Assembly: GCF_000332115.1 (NCBI RefSeq)
Contig: NC_020156.1
Location: forward strand, 2,047,501 to 2,111,500
Source of the DNA: Nonlabens dokdonensis DSW-6
GTDB lineage: Bacteria; Bacteroidota; Bacteroidia; Flavobacteriales; Flavobacteriaceae
Length of the DNA stretch: 64,000 nucleotides
Reading direction: 5' to 3'
In this document: positions 33,053 through 41,934 of the stretch, piece by piece
Numbering within the stretch: position 1 is the stretch's first letter
How the letters are laid out: every line of letters starts with the position of its first letter
Notes under the pieces: generated by a model
What the model saw: only the letters and a program-made list of their open reading frames with translations
The model's database searches: none
What the model was told of the DNA's origin: nothing
Position numbers and translations under genes: made by a program

Positions 33053-34172
33053 TTATTATGGCCAGTTTTTCCTTATTCAACACTGGTCTCGCATACATAT
33101 TTAAGAAACTTTCTACAGCCTTATGATCTTCTACATTTACTCGCAAGCGCAACCTGCGTTCAAATTGCTGCATATCATGCTCGCTATAATGATCTTTGTA
33201 TTTACTGCTATTCGTTAATAAATCATGTGCTACATAGTTGGTAGGCCATAATTTATAATTAGTCTGAATCTCGTTATCAAGATGCTGCACAACACGTTGT
33301 AAAACCTGATTAGTACTTTGGTTTTCTCGCTCGGTAACCTTAAAAGGTTGTGCTGCGTGAATATGAATGTGCTTTTTCTGTCCTAAAGCGCCTTTAAGAA
33401 TGCTATTAAAATCTTCATTTTCAGATTTGATGTATTCTTGTTCGGCTTGTTTTGCAAGAAGTTCCGGGACTTTTAAAATATCTGTAGGATCATATTCGTA
33501 AGAAATAGAAACAGGAACGATGCGTAAGTTGTTCAAATAACTTTCTAAACCATTCTTTCCAGCAGCAAGAGCAATCATTTTAAGAACACCTTGCTCTGTT
33601 ATATCATTACCATCTTTAGTACGACCTTGACGCTGGGCAATCCAGACACTTCGATTTTCTTCATGAATTAAAAAGTTAACGTACTCGCTTAACTTTTTAC
33701 TGCTTACTAATATCTCCCTAGGACTCGCACCTCTCTTTACAATAAAGTTGCGCGTTAATCTGCTCAAAGCATTCACAAAAGGTCGTTGAACTAGATTATC
33801 ACCTATGGCACTTGCGGTTCTTATTAGATTTTTTCTAAAAAGAATCACATTAATCAAAGAGGTATCTAGAACAATATCTCTATGATTTGAAATGTATAAA
33901 TAACTTAGGTTAGGATCTAAATCAGAAAATCCAGATGTGGTAAGACCAGCACTAGATTCGTCGAGTACTCTTTCTACCGTTTTACTAATCACATCTCGCT
34001 GAAAATCATTGATAGATTTACACGATAAAACTATCTTCTTTGCTTCTTCATAATCCATTTCTTTAAATGTATATTGAAAAAGCGCTTTGATCATAGGATG
34101 TCGCACAGCACTTTTGAGCGCTACTTGAACCTCTGCATCATTAAAAAATCTTATATCATCGTATCTATTCAA
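33042..34172 (-). CDS. PlsC-type acyltransferase
   Basis: A 376-residue glycerophospholipid acyltransferase-like protein. The acyltransferase core starts at YLYISNHRDIVLDTSL (about 91-106). The motif reads NHRDIVLD, i.e. His with five residues before the final Asp instead of the usual four, or His-Arg-Asp with a nearer Asp. FIVKRGASPREIL (about 137-149) and WIAQRQGRTKDGND (about 176-189) match the later PlsC motifs (family EGTRS region). No clear membrane helix. It lies upstream of ansA with an 11-base overlap. Function in phospholipid synthesis is inferred from family. Confidence 0.8.
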   Translation of the reverse strand: MNRYDDIRFFNDAEVQVALKSAVRHPMIKALFQYTFKEMDYEEAKKIVLSCKSINDFQRDVISKTVERVLDESSAGLTTSGFSDLDPNLSYLYISNHRDIVLDTSLINVILFRKNLIRTASAIGDNLVQRPFVNALSRLTRNFIVKRGASPREILVSSKKLSEYVNFLIHEENRSVWIAQRQGRTKDGNDITEQGVLKMIALAAGKNGLESYLNNLRIVPVSISYEYDPTDILKVPELLAKQAEQEYIKSENEDFNSILKGALGQKKHIHIHAAQPFKVTERENQSTNQVLQRVVQHLDNEIQTNYKLWPTNYVAHDLLTNSSKYKDHYSEHDMQQFERRLRLRVNVEDHKAVESFLNMYARPVLNKEKLAIINEA

Positions 34173-34209
34173 ACCTTATGTGTAAAAAACAAATGTAACG
34201 ATCTCAAAT

Positions 34210-34977
34210 TTATATACCGAAAACTTCACGTGAATTTAAGGTTGTTATATCTGCAATCTCTTTAATGTCTTTGTTATATACCGTTGCTAGTTTTTGGGCA
34301 ACCTCAATTAAGTAAGAGCTTTCATTGCGTTTACCACGGTAAGGAACTGGAGCTAAGTATGGGGCATCAGTTTCTAGAACAATTTCAGAAAGCGGTATTT
34401 GCTCTAAGAACTGATCTATTTTGCCATTTTTAAATGTTACAACGCCACCTATTCCTAATTTCATGTTGAGGTCAACGGCTCGCTTTGCTTGTTCTAGATC
34501 ACCAGTAAAACAGTGGAAAATTCCATGCAGTGAAGTGTTTTTGTAATCTTCTAATACTTCAAACACCTCGTCAAAAGCCTCACGACAGTGTATAGCAATA
34601 GGTAGTTCACGTTCTATAGACCATTTTATTTGAGTATGAAAAGCCTCTTGCTGCTGCGATTTAAAACTTTTGTCCCAGTATAAATCCATACCTATTTCGC
34701 CTATAGCAACGTAGTCCTCTTTAATAAGCATTTGTTTTACATGAGCAAGCTCTTCTTTGTAATTTTCTTTTACATGAGTAGGATGCAGGCCGCACATTAA
34801 ATGTACTTGCTTTGGATATTTACTTTTAAGATCCAGCATGGATTGCGTGTAAGTAGAATCTATAGCTGGTACAAAAAAACGCTCCACTCCTTTATTTAGA
34901 GCGCGCTGCATCATAGCATCTTGATCTTCCTCAAATGCCTCGCTGTATAAATGGGTATGTGTATCTGTAAAAATCAT
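34210..34977 (-). CDS. TatD family metal-dependent hydrolase
   Basis: A 255-residue TIM-barrel deoxyribonuclease-like hydrolase. The metal ligands are visible: DTHTHLYSEAF (4-14), the Glu in AIGEIGMDLYWD, PIAIHCREAFDEV, HGIFHCFTGDLEQA and LETDAPYLAP. TatD proteins are Mg-dependent nucleases involved in DNA repair or degradation. It is in line with the acyltransferase and ansA (37-base gap). Family is secure; the exact substrate is not. Confidence 0.93.
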   Translation of the reverse strand: MIFTDTHTHLYSEAFEEDQDAMMQRALNKGVERFFVPAIDSTYTQSMLDLKSKYPKQVHLMCGLHPTHVKENYKEELAHVKQMLIKEDYVAIGEIGMDLYWDKSFKSQQQEAFHTQIKWSIERELPIAIHCREAFDEVFEVLEDYKNTSLHGIFHCFTGDLEQAKRAVDLNMKLGIGGVVTFKNGKIDQFLEQIPLSEIVLETDAPYLAPVPYRGKRNESSYLIEVAQKLATVYNKDIKEIADITTLNSREVFGI

Positions 34978-35086
34978 TTTGCAAAAATAAGGCTTGTATA
35001 CAGTAGGTGCTGCAATAGAAGTTATTGTTATACCTGTGAACCGATTGATGAATTTTATTGTTAAAGAAGTTGCTGGTCTTTAGTCC

Positions 35087-35100
35087 GCTTTCGCGAAAGC
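35087..35100. repeat. palindrome copy 11 (intergenic)
   Basis: GCTTTCGCGAAAGC between the divergent TatD and retropepsin-like genes; flanks AGTCC and GGAAT. Confidence 0.95.
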
Positions 35101-35131
35101 GGAATTATATTTACCCTTTAATCCTATTTTA

Positions 35132-35572
35132 ATGTCATCGCTTAAAAAATTACTTATTTCTCAAGGCTATATAGACCACAATATAAGAGTCGCCTCAAAA
35201 AGCGGCCATATCGTTACTAAGGCTTCAATTAACGGTCATAAAGGAAGGTTTATCATCGATACGGGAGCGAGTGCTACATGTGTGAATCAGGCTATGTATA
35301 AAGAGTTTCAGTTAGAAACAGAATTTATGGAGCGGCAAATAGGTACTGCGAGTGGTTCTTTACGACCTAGAATTTCTCATAAAAACACACTAGAATTGGG
35401 TGACTGGAATGATGAAGATGTAACGTTATTGAGCATGGACATGACATACATTAACAACGCATTAAAAACTGAAGGCATGCGCTCCATACAAGGGTTGCTA
35501 GGCGCAGACTTTTTGATCGCTTCAAAAGCTGTTATTGATTACAAAGGGAAGAAGATTTATTTGAAGATGTAA
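35132..35572 (+). CDS. retropepsin-like aspartic protease
   Basis: A 146-residue protein with one retroviral-type aspartic protease domain: GHKGRFIIDTGASATCVNQA (about 34-53) has the catalytic Asp-Thr-Gly-Ala, and IQGLLGADFLIASKAVIDY (about 118-136) is the matching second hydrophobic motif. It would be active only as a dimer. There is no signal peptide or membrane segment, so it appears cytoplasmic. It stands alone on the plus strand among minus-strand genes. Substrate unknown. Confidence 0.87.
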   Translation: MSSLKKLLISQGYIDHNIRVASKSGHIVTKASINGHKGRFIIDTGASATCVNQAMYKEFQLETEFMERQIGTASGSLRPRISHKNTLELGDWNDEDVTLLSMDMTYINNALKTEGMRSIQGLLGADFLIASKAVIDYKGKKIYLKM

Positions 35573-35678
35573 ATTTATTCTCAACTCAAATTTTGAAATA
35601 GCTTGTTAAATTGTAATACTTGTCCTTTTTAAAATAATTTCTCTAGAATTAGACAGGTACTATAGAAAAATGGGACAT

Positions 35679-35708
35679 AAAAAAGGTCTTCATTTCTGAA
35701 GACCTTTT
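35679..35708 (-). terminator. terminator after tRNA-Val
   Basis: 12-bp stem AAAAGGTCTTCA/TGAAGACCTTTT with loop TTTC, ending in a U run on the minus strand, 2 bases past the tRNA. Confidence 0.85.
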
Positions 35709-35709
35709 G

Positions 35710-35784
35710 TGGGCGCGAAGGGATTCGAACCCCTGACCCCTTGGGTGTAAACCAAGTGCTCTGAACCAACTGAGCTACGCGCCC
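35710..35784 (-). tRNA. tRNA-Val (UAC)
   Basis: Minus-strand cloverleaf: acceptor GGGCGCG/CGCGCCC, D-arm GCTCAGTTGGTTCAGAGC, anticodon stem CTTGG/CCAAG with loop TTTACAC (anticodon TAC) and T-arm with TTCGAAT. CCA is not encoded. It is directly followed by a terminator. Confidence 0.96.
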
Positions 35785-35843
35785 TAAAGCGGATGCAAAT
35801 ATACAACTGTTTTTATTTCTGCAAAGCAAAATAATTATTTTTT

Positions 35844-37064
35844 TCAAATAATTTCTGCGACCACAAATGTGCTTCCAGTTACTAGAATTAAATCGTTTTT
35901 AGTAGCTTGTAAACATGCGCCATCAAATGCTTGATTGACAGTTTTAAAAGTTTTGTTTGTTAGCTTGTTCTGTGTAAAATAGTTGCTTAGTTCTTTCACA
36001 GGCATTCCTCGAGGAATATCTGGTCTAGCAAGGTAATAAGTAGCCTGTTTAGATAATAGTTGCAATACTTTATTCACGTCTTTATCACTTACCATTCCCA
36101 TGACTACATGTAAATTTTCATAAGGTTCTTTGAGGACTTGCTTCAGGAGTTGGGTGATTCCTGCAACGTTATGTGCAGTATCCAGAATGGTTTTCGGCTT
36201 TTCATTGATAACTTCATACCTACCTCTCAAACCTGTATTTCGCACAACATTTAAAAATCCGCTAGCTATTTCTTTAGAAGTGATTGTAATTTCATTACTT
36301 TCTCTCAATAGATGCAATACTTTTTGAGCGAGCCTTGTGTTGGCTTTTTGGTAGGTACCTTTTAAATCTGTTGGGAGACTTTTGGAACGATGGTCTATTA
36401 AATGTATAAGAGCATTTTTGTTACCAGCGCTTTCGCGAAAGCGAGATTTTAAAAACCCTTTTTGTTCACCTATTACTATAGGAGTACGCTCTTTTATAAT
36501 TCCAGCTTTTTCGGTTGCAATCTTGGTAAATGTATTACCCAAAATAGCAGTGTGATCCTTTGCGATATTTGTGATCGCCGTGATCATAGGTTGAATGATA
36601 TTAGTAGAATCTAGACGACCACCTAATCCAGTTTCAATAACGGCGATGTCCACTTTTTGTTCTTTGAAATATTGAAACGCCATTCCTAAGGTCATTTCAA
36701 AAAAAGAAAGCTGATGGTTTAAAAAAAACTCTTTGTGCTGTTTTACAAAATCCACAACAAATGTTTTTTCACACATCTCACCGTTTACCTTAATGCGTTC
36801 TCTGAAATCTTTGAGATGTGGCGAGGTATATAATCCTACTTTATATCCAGCTTCTTGTAATGCACTTGCGATGAGGTGACAAGTGGAGCCTTTACCATTT
36901 GTTCCAGCTACATGAATGGTTTTATAACTCATGTGAGGATTGCCCAGATGGTTATCTAGATCGATGGTGTTTTGTAAGTCGGCTTTATAAGCGCTCTTGC
37001 CGGTTCTTTGATACATAGGCAGCTGTGAGAACAGCCATTCCAATGTCTGTGGATAATTAGACAA
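35844..37064 (-). CDS. folC: folylpolyglutamate/dihydrofolate synthase
   Basis: A 406-residue Mur-ligase-type enzyme adding glutamate to folates, and probably making dihydrofolate. Visible: VAGTNGKGSTCHLIASAL (about 52-69, ATP loop), LYTSPHLKDFRERIKVNG (about 78-95), FFEMTLGMAFQYF, VIETGLGGRLDSTN, ITNIAKDHTAILG and the C-terminal ILDTAHNVAGI. Residues SRFRESAGNKNA lie in a loop encoded by a palindrome copy. It starts 0 bases from the TonB gene stop (37065), same strand, so it reads through from the TonB-ExbBD cluster. Confidence 0.93.
   Translation of the reverse strand: MSNYPQTLEWLFSQLPMYQRTGKSAYKADLQNTIDLDNHLGNPHMSYKTIHVAGTNGKGSTCHLIASALQEAGYKVGLYTSPHLKDFRERIKVNGEMCEKTFVVDFVKQHKEFFLNHQLSFFEMTLGMAFQYFKEQKVDIAVIETGLGGRLDSTNIIQPMITAITNIAKDHTAILGNTFTKIATEKAGIIKERTPIVIGEQKGFLKSRFRESAGNKNALIHLIDHRSKSLPTDLKGTYQKANTRLAQKVLHLLRESNEITITSKEIASGFLNVVRNTGLRGRYEVINEKPKTILDTAHNVAGITQLLKQVLKEPYENLHVVMGMVSDKDVNKVLQLLSKQATYYLARPDIPRGMPVKELSNYFTQNKLTNKTFKTVNQAFDGACLQATKNDLILVTGSTFVVAEII
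36429..36442. repeat. palindrome copy 12 (inside folC)
   Basis: GCTTTCGCGAAAGC read on the minus strand as S-R-F-R-E-S-A; flanks CCAGC and GAGAT. Confidence 0.95.
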
Positions 37065-37886
37065 TTATTCTCCTACTTTAAATATCACTTCTATGAAACC
37101 TATTTGAATATCTTTCGCATCAGGTGCAGCACTAAATCTGTAGGTCATAGCGCTTTCTTTTGCCGCATCCATAAGACACTTAGCTTTATTACTTGTGTGT
37201 TTTTTTCCTGGATAAGCATTTACAACTTTACCAGAACGGTCTACATGAATTTCAACAATAACTCTACCAGTTTCGTTACAATCTTGAATAACACCTCGGC
37301 CAGCTAATTTACCACGACCATTTAGTCCATAACCTTTGCCGCCAGTTCCAGATCCTGGACCTCCATAATAAGAATTTGCATAAGGATCACCACTCAAATC
37401 TCCTTTATTCCCAGGGCCATCGCCAGGACCTTCACCGGTACTAGTTTCTCCATCTACCGCTTCTGGACCTGTTGCGCTATTGATAACATCTAAAACAGAA
37501 GAATCTGGTTTTGGATCTGGTTTAGGTTCTACAGGTTTAGGAGTAGGTTTTGTTTCTGGTTTAGGATCAGGTTGTGTAACTGTTGGGTCAGAAACTACAG
37601 ATGGAGCATCTGTATTATCTTGTGTCACCACATTATCTACTTGTGGAGTAACAGGTTGTGTTTCTGGCTCTGGATTAGATTCTGGTGCTACTTTAGTGGG
37701 TTTTGCAGGCTCTACAGGACCAGATCCTACCGCTGTATTACCAAAATTAATCGCTATACCAGATTCTACTGGAGGATCTATGACATTAATGACGGAGACA
37801 AATCTAAATAATAGAATGAGCACTAGAATAATAAGAATACTTACTCCTGCAGAAATCTTTTGCTCTTTTGTCTTTAAATAGCTCAT
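37065..37886 (-). CDS. TonB-like energy transducer
   Basis: A 273-residue protein with one N-terminal membrane helix (about 13-32), a Pro/Lys/Glu/Thr-rich periplasmic linker (about 55-135, PKPETKPTPKPVEPKPDPKP type), a Gly-rich stretch (about 150-190) and a C-terminal TonB domain starting near GRGVIQDCNETGRVIVEIHV and ending MTYRFSAAPDAKDIQIGFIE with VIFKVGE. It is encoded directly after exbB and exbD (2-base gaps), so the three form the energy-coupling unit that drives outer-membrane receptors such as the one at 55890. Confidence 0.87.
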   Translation of the reverse strand: MSYLKTKEQKISAGVSILIILVLILLFRFVSVINVIDPPVESGIAINFGNTAVGSGPVEPAKPTKVAPESNPEPETQPVTPQVDNVVTQDNTDAPSVVSDPTVTQPDPKPETKPTPKPVEPKPDPKPDSSVLDVINSATGPEAVDGETSTGEGPGDGPGNKGDLSGDPYANSYYGGPGSGTGGKGYGLNGRGKLAGRGVIQDCNETGRVIVEIHVDRSGKVVNAYPGKKHTSNKAKCLMDAAKESAMTYRFSAAPDAKDIQIGFIEVIFKVGE

Positions 37887-37888
37887 GT

Positions 37889-38281
37889 CTAATTATTTTT
37901 TACGGCCAGTACAATCTGTATTTTATTTCTATTTGCAATATCCATCACTTTAACGGAGTGACTTACTGCAGCATCTTTATCAGATCGCAACATGATCGTA
38001 GGTTTATCTTTTCCTTCTAAAACACCTAAAATTCTACTTTCTAAATCTTCCTCCGTTGCTTGTGCTGCATCTACATAAAAGTCACCATCTTTTGAGATGC
38101 TTACTGTTACCTTGCCTTGCGTTTGTGTTTTACCACCAGCGCTCGGCAATAAAAGATCAAGTGCTTCTGGTGTTATGGATGGAGATGTAAGCAAAAAGAA
38201 TACCAATAATAAAAATACTATGTCAGTCATAGACGACATAGAGAACTCTGGGCTTACTTTATTTCTACCTCTTAAATTCAT
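37889..38281 (-). CDS. ExbD/TolR family biopolymer transport protein
   Basis: A 130-residue protein with one membrane helix (about 18-36: MTDIVFLLLVFFLLTSPS, with the proton-path Asp in MTDIVF) and a periplasmic ExbD domain ending IANRNKIQIVLAVKNN. It sits between exbB and tonB with 2-base gaps. ExbD uses the proton gradient together with ExbB to energise TonB. Confidence 0.92.
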   Translation of the reverse strand: MNLRGRNKVSPEFSMSSMTDIVFLLLVFFLLTSPSITPEALDLLLPSAGGKTQTQGKVTVSISKDGDFYVDAAQATEEDLESRILGVLEGKDKPTIMLRSDKDAAVSHSVKVMDIANRNKIQIVLAVKNN

Positions 38282-38283
38282 AA

Positions 38284-38979
38284 TTAAGCAGGTTCATTTA
38301 AAAGGTCTAAAAAGTCTGATGCATTTTCTTCCATCTGATGTACTACTTTATCTGTTTTAACAACTAAGTGGTTATAGCCTATATAAGCAACAATACCTAC
38401 GATAAGACCTGCAACTGTAGTAATCATTGCGGTGTAAATACCTCCAGCGAGACTTCCCATGTCCGCACTTCCACCAGCATCGGCAAGGGTTTTAAAAGCG
38501 ATTACCATTCCTATTACTGTTCCTAAGAATCCTATCATAGGAGCGGCACCTGCAATAGTGGCAAGCATGCTCACATTTTTTTCTAATTTGTAAACTTCAA
38601 GTTTTCCTGCATTCTCAATAGCACTATTAATGTCTTCAAGAGGTGATCCTATACGGCTGATTCCCTTTTCGGTAAGTCGCGCTACTGGAGAATCTTCTTT
38701 CGCACAAAGCATTTTTGCGCTGTCTAGTCTTCCATTAGAAATATGATCTTTTATTTGAAGCATGAAGTTACTGTCTATTTTAGAGCTAGATCTTATTTTC
38801 ATAAGTCGCTCAAAATAGATGTAAATAGCAAAAAACAATAAAAGTAGTAACACACCTATAATTACGGTTCCAGAAGGTCCGCCGGCAGTTATCAGGCCTA
38901 TTAAAGATTGCGATTCTTCATTTACTAAAGGAGCAGCCTCGATAGCAAGTTCTGCCGTTTCTTGAAAAAGTAAACTCAT
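38284..38979 (-). CDS. ExbB/TolQ family proton channel protein
   Basis: A 231-residue protein with three membrane segments: TVIIGVLLLLLFFAIYIYF (about 39-57), a central MLATIAGAAPMIGFLGTVIG (about 137-156) with the TolQ/ExbB signature, and MITTVAGLIVGIVAYIGYNH (about 186-205). It is the first gene of the exbB-exbD-tonB unit. Upstream are the palindrome copy at 39063 and nhaD. Confidence 0.93.
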   Translation of the reverse strand: MSLLFQETAELAIEAAPLVNEESQSLIGLITAGGPSGTVIIGVLLLLLFFAIYIYFERLMKIRSSSKIDSNFMLQIKDHISNGRLDSAKMLCAKEDSPVARLTEKGISRIGSPLEDINSAIENAGKLEVYKLEKNVSMLATIAGAAPMIGFLGTVIGMVIAFKTLADAGGSADMGSLAGGIYTAMITTVAGLIVGIVAYIGYNHLVVKTDKVVHQMEENASDFLDLLNEPA

Positions 38980-39062
38980 TGATGTGTGTAATTAGTTGGG
39001 TTGTTAACGTAATTTAATTGCAATTCATTGTATTGCTAGTTGTAAATGGTTTTTAAAATCCC

Positions 39063-39076
39063 GCTTTCGCGAAAGC
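39063..39076. repeat. palindrome copy 13 (intergenic)
   Basis: GCTTTCGCGAAAGC between nhaD and exbB; flanks ATCCC and GAGAT. Confidence 0.95.
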
Positions 39077-39113
39077 GAGATCCAAAACAATCTCTTACAA
39101 TAATACTCTTTTC

Positions 39114-40646
39114 TTATAAAAAATACCAAACACATGCTAACCCTACTAGGGTCAAAACAATAGTATAAGGCAATGCCATTTTCACCATTTTACCGTAGGA
39201 TAAGTTGATAAGTGGAGCAAGTGCTGAGGTTAATAGAAAAAGAAATGCAGCCTGACCGTTAGGTGTAGCAACACTTGGTAAGTTAGTACCGGTGTTAATT
39301 GCCACAGCGAGATGTTCATATTGTTCTCTAGTAATCGTTCCAGCCTCGTATGCATTACTTACTTCATTTATGTAAACCGTTGCTACAAAAACATTATCAG
39401 ATATCATACTTAAGAATCCATTTGCAAGGTAAAATATACTAGGTTGTGTAGAAGGATCTTGTTCAAGAGCCCAATGAATGATAGGAGCAAATAAATGCTG
39501 GTCATGAATCATGGCAACAATTACAAAGAATACCACTAGAAGGCCTGTGAAAGGTAATGCTTCTTCAAAGGCTTTACCTAAGCTATGCTCATCAGTAATA
39601 CCCATGAATGCAGTTTGAATCACGATAAGACCTAATCCTATAAAACCAACTGGCGCTACGTGTAAAGCTAGTCCTGCAATGAGAAGTACAGCAGATATTC
39701 CTTGTACTACAAGCGCATATTTTTCTTTATCAGTACGCTCTTCATCTCTTTTTTCCATCCATCCCTCAATGATAGTACGTACAACTGGAGGCATTTTTTG
39801 ACCAAAACCGAATGTTTTTGTGGTTTCTAAAAAGATAGTAGTTAATATTCCTGCAGCAAGCACGGGCATGGTTATCACGGTCATTACTTTAAAGAACTCA
39901 ATAAAATCCCAGCCCATTTTAGAACCTATCAATAGGTTTTGTGGTTCTCCTACGATTGTACAAACACCACCTAGTGCAGTACCTACCACACCATGCATTA
40001 CAAGGCTTCTCAAAAAAGAACGGAATTCTTCTAAGGTCTCACCGCTGAGTTGTTTCCTATCTAGTGTATTATTTTGATCTAAATCCAAATCACTAGAATG
40101 AATCTTATGATATACATTGTAAAAACCTATTCCTACACTAATAAGAACTGCTGTTACCGTTAAGGCATCTAAAAATGCAGATAATACGGCGCTGATTAAA
40201 AGGAATACAAGAGATAGTGCAAGCTTTGACTTAATCTTGGTAAATAACTTTACAAAGATGTACATAAGTAGTGGTTTCATGAAGTAGATTCCAGCCACCA
40301 TGAAAACCAAAAGTAAAATTACTTCTAGATTTTGTGCAACTTCTGCATAAACACCTCCTAAGACATGGTTGCCAGCTTCGTCGTAAAGGAACTCGTGAGT
40401 ATCATGATCTTTTGCGTACATAGGATGCGTGAGGCCTAGTGCTAAAACTTGTATGGCGAGTAAGCCACCAGATTGTAAAGGATAACATTTTAACGCCATG
40501 GCAAGACAGAAAATGAACTCACCTATAAAAATCCACCCCATTACAGTACCACTTAGAGTGAAAAAACCTATGACGTTGAAAATTAAAAAGGCGATCATTG
40601 TTAATTTGAACCACCTAGGACTATTACCTAAAAAATATTTCATCAA
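39114..40646 (-). CDS. nhaD: Na+/H+ antiporter NhaD
   Basis: A 510-residue membrane protein of the NhaD type with about 12 hydrophobic segments. Conserved parts are [21 protein letters not shown] (about 152-172; the DALTVTAV membrane motif), [20 protein letters not shown] (about 222-241), [16 protein letters not shown] and [20 protein letters not shown], all as in NhaD. It exports sodium, in keeping with a marine organism. Its start overlaps the stop of the upstream dehydrogenase gene by four bases. Confidence 0.92.
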   Translation of the reverse strand: MMKYFLGNSPRWFKLTMIAFLIFNVIGFFTLSGTVMGWIFIGEFIFCLAMALKCYPLQSGGLLAIQVLALGLTHPMYAKDHDTHEFLYDEAGNHVLGGVYAEVAQNLEVILLLVFMVAGIYFMKPLLMYIFVKLFTKIKSKLALSLVFLLISAVLSAFLDALTVTAVLISVGIGFYNVYHKIHSSDLDLDQNNTLDRKQLSGETLEEFRSFLRSLVMHGVVGTALGGVCTIVGEPQNLLIGSKMGWDFIEFFKVMTVITMPVLAAGILTTIFLETTKTFGFGQKMPPVVRTIIEGWMEKRDEERTDKEKYALVVQGISAVLLIAGLALHVAPVGFIGLGLIVIQTAFMGITDEHSLGKAFEEALPFTGLLVVFFVIVAMIHDQHLFAPIIHWALEQDPSTQPSIFYLANGFLSMISDNVFVATVYINEVSNAYEAGTITREQYEHLAVAINTGTNLPSVATPNGQAAFLFLLTSALAPLINLSYGKMVKMALPYTIVLTLVGLACVWYFL

Positions 40647-41869
40647 ACTAATTGTTTAAGTGCAATTTCAAATGCAGTAGAACTGATTTGTTTTTTTGAA
40701 CTGTTGTTATTAAATGTATTTTGGATCGCATTGCGTATGGTCATGCTCGTATCATTGAAAATAGCCTCGTCAGTCATTTGTACGCGACGTTCCATAAAAT
40801 AAGCAAAAACTCGTGCCATACCACAATTAGAAATAAAGTCTGGAATAAGACTTACCTTCTCGTCAGTATGTTCCATAATGGAGCCAAAGAAAATTTCTTT
40901 ATCTGCAAATGGTACATTTGCACCACAGGAAATTACCTCTAGTCCAGAGGAAATCATTTGATCGATTTGTTCTTGAGAAATCAATCTAGAAGCTGCACAC
41001 GGAGCAAAAACCTCTGTTTTTATATTCCAAATGCGTTCATTTACTTCTTCAAAAGGAATCAGCTCCTTTGCTCTAAGTGTGTTACCATCTTTATTTAAAA
41101 AGAGATCTGTGATCTCCTGATGGGAGAAACCGTCTTCATTTATCAAACCGCCTACACGATCGATAATTCCTACTACTTTTGCGCCCATTTGAGAAAGGTA
41201 AAAAGCTGCAGCGCTCCCTACATTACCAAATCCTTGAACAACTGCACGTTTTCCTTTTACATCTCCACCATAAATATCGTAGAAGTGTTTTACCGCTTCA
41301 GCAACGCCAAAGCCAGTAATCATATCTGCTACGGTATATTTTCTAGAGACGTCTGGAGAAAAAGTAGGGTTTTCTATTACTTTAATCACGCCTTGACGCA
41401 GCTGTCCTATTCGGTTGATTTTATCTGCCTCAGTAGGAGCAAAGTGTCCATTAAAAACACCTTCTTGAGGATGCCATACACCGCAATCTTCGGTCATAGG
41501 TATTACCTCGTGAATTTCGTCTACGTTTAAATCGCCACCAGTACCGTAATAACTTTTGAGTAATGGTGATACTGCTTTATACCAGCGTTCTAAAACCCCT
41601 TTTTTACGAGGATCTTGTGGATCAAAATTGATTCCTGATTTTGCACCGCCTATTGCTGGTCCAGAAACAGTGAACTTAATTTCCATTGTTTTTGCAAGAG
41701 AAAGAACTTCATTTTTATCGAGTCCTTTTCTCATTCTAGTTCCACCACCAGCTGCTCCGCCTCGTAGACTGTTTATTACGGTCCATCCTTCGGCATCAGT
41801 CTCAGGATCATTCCAGTGAAAAACTATTTCTGGTTCGGCGTTTTCATAACGTTTAAGAAGTTCCTTCAT
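40643..41869 (-). CDS. Glu/Leu/Phe/Val-type amino acid dehydrogenase
   Basis: A 408-residue NAD(P)-dependent oxidoreductase that deaminates an amino acid. [14 protein letters not shown] (about 34-47), [16 protein letters not shown] (about 66-81) with the catalytic Lys, [10 protein letters not shown] (about 110-119), the Rossmann motif [16 protein letters not shown] (about 207-222) and [15 protein letters not shown] near the end are visible. The GGAKSG motif departs from the usual GGGKGG of glutamate dehydrogenases, so the true substrate is open. It is translationally coupled to nhaD. Confidence 0.87.
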   Translation of the reverse strand: MKELLKRYENAEPEIVFHWNDPETDAEGWTVINSLRGGAAGGGTRMRKGLDKNEVLSLAKTMEIKFTVSGPAIGGAKSGINFDPQDPRKKGVLERWYKAVSPLLKSYYGTGGDLNVDEIHEVIPMTEDCGVWHPQEGVFNGHFAPTEADKINRIGQLRQGVIKVIENPTFSPDVSRKYTVADMITGFGVAEAVKHFYDIYGGDVKGKRAVVQGFGNVGSAAAFYLSQMGAKVVGIIDRVGGLINEDGFSHQEITDLFLNKDGNTLRAKELIPFEEVNERIWNIKTEVFAPCAASRLISQEQIDQMISSGLEVISCGANVPFADKEIFFGSIMEHTDEKVSLIPDFISNCGMARVFAYFMERRVQMTDEAIFNDTSMTIRNAIQNTFNNNSSKKQISSTAFEIALKQLV

Positions 41870-41934
41870 AGGCTGTCATAAGTTTGCACAAATATAATGG
41901 TACTGCGATTGTAAATAGACTTTTTTACAATTTC

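Noticed and set aside
35629..35847. 72-codon minus-strand ORF
   Set aside because: It runs through tRNA-Val; the peptide is a translation of the tRNA.
37480..37881. 133-codon plus-strand ORF rich in Gly, Ser, Thr and Val
   Set aside because: Antisense shadow of the Pro/Lys-rich linker of the TonB gene; the low-complexity composition is explained by the complement of that repeat.
41120..41819. Plus-strand ORFs of 136 and 87 codons
   Set aside because: Antisense shadows of the amino acid dehydrogenase gene, with no conserved features.
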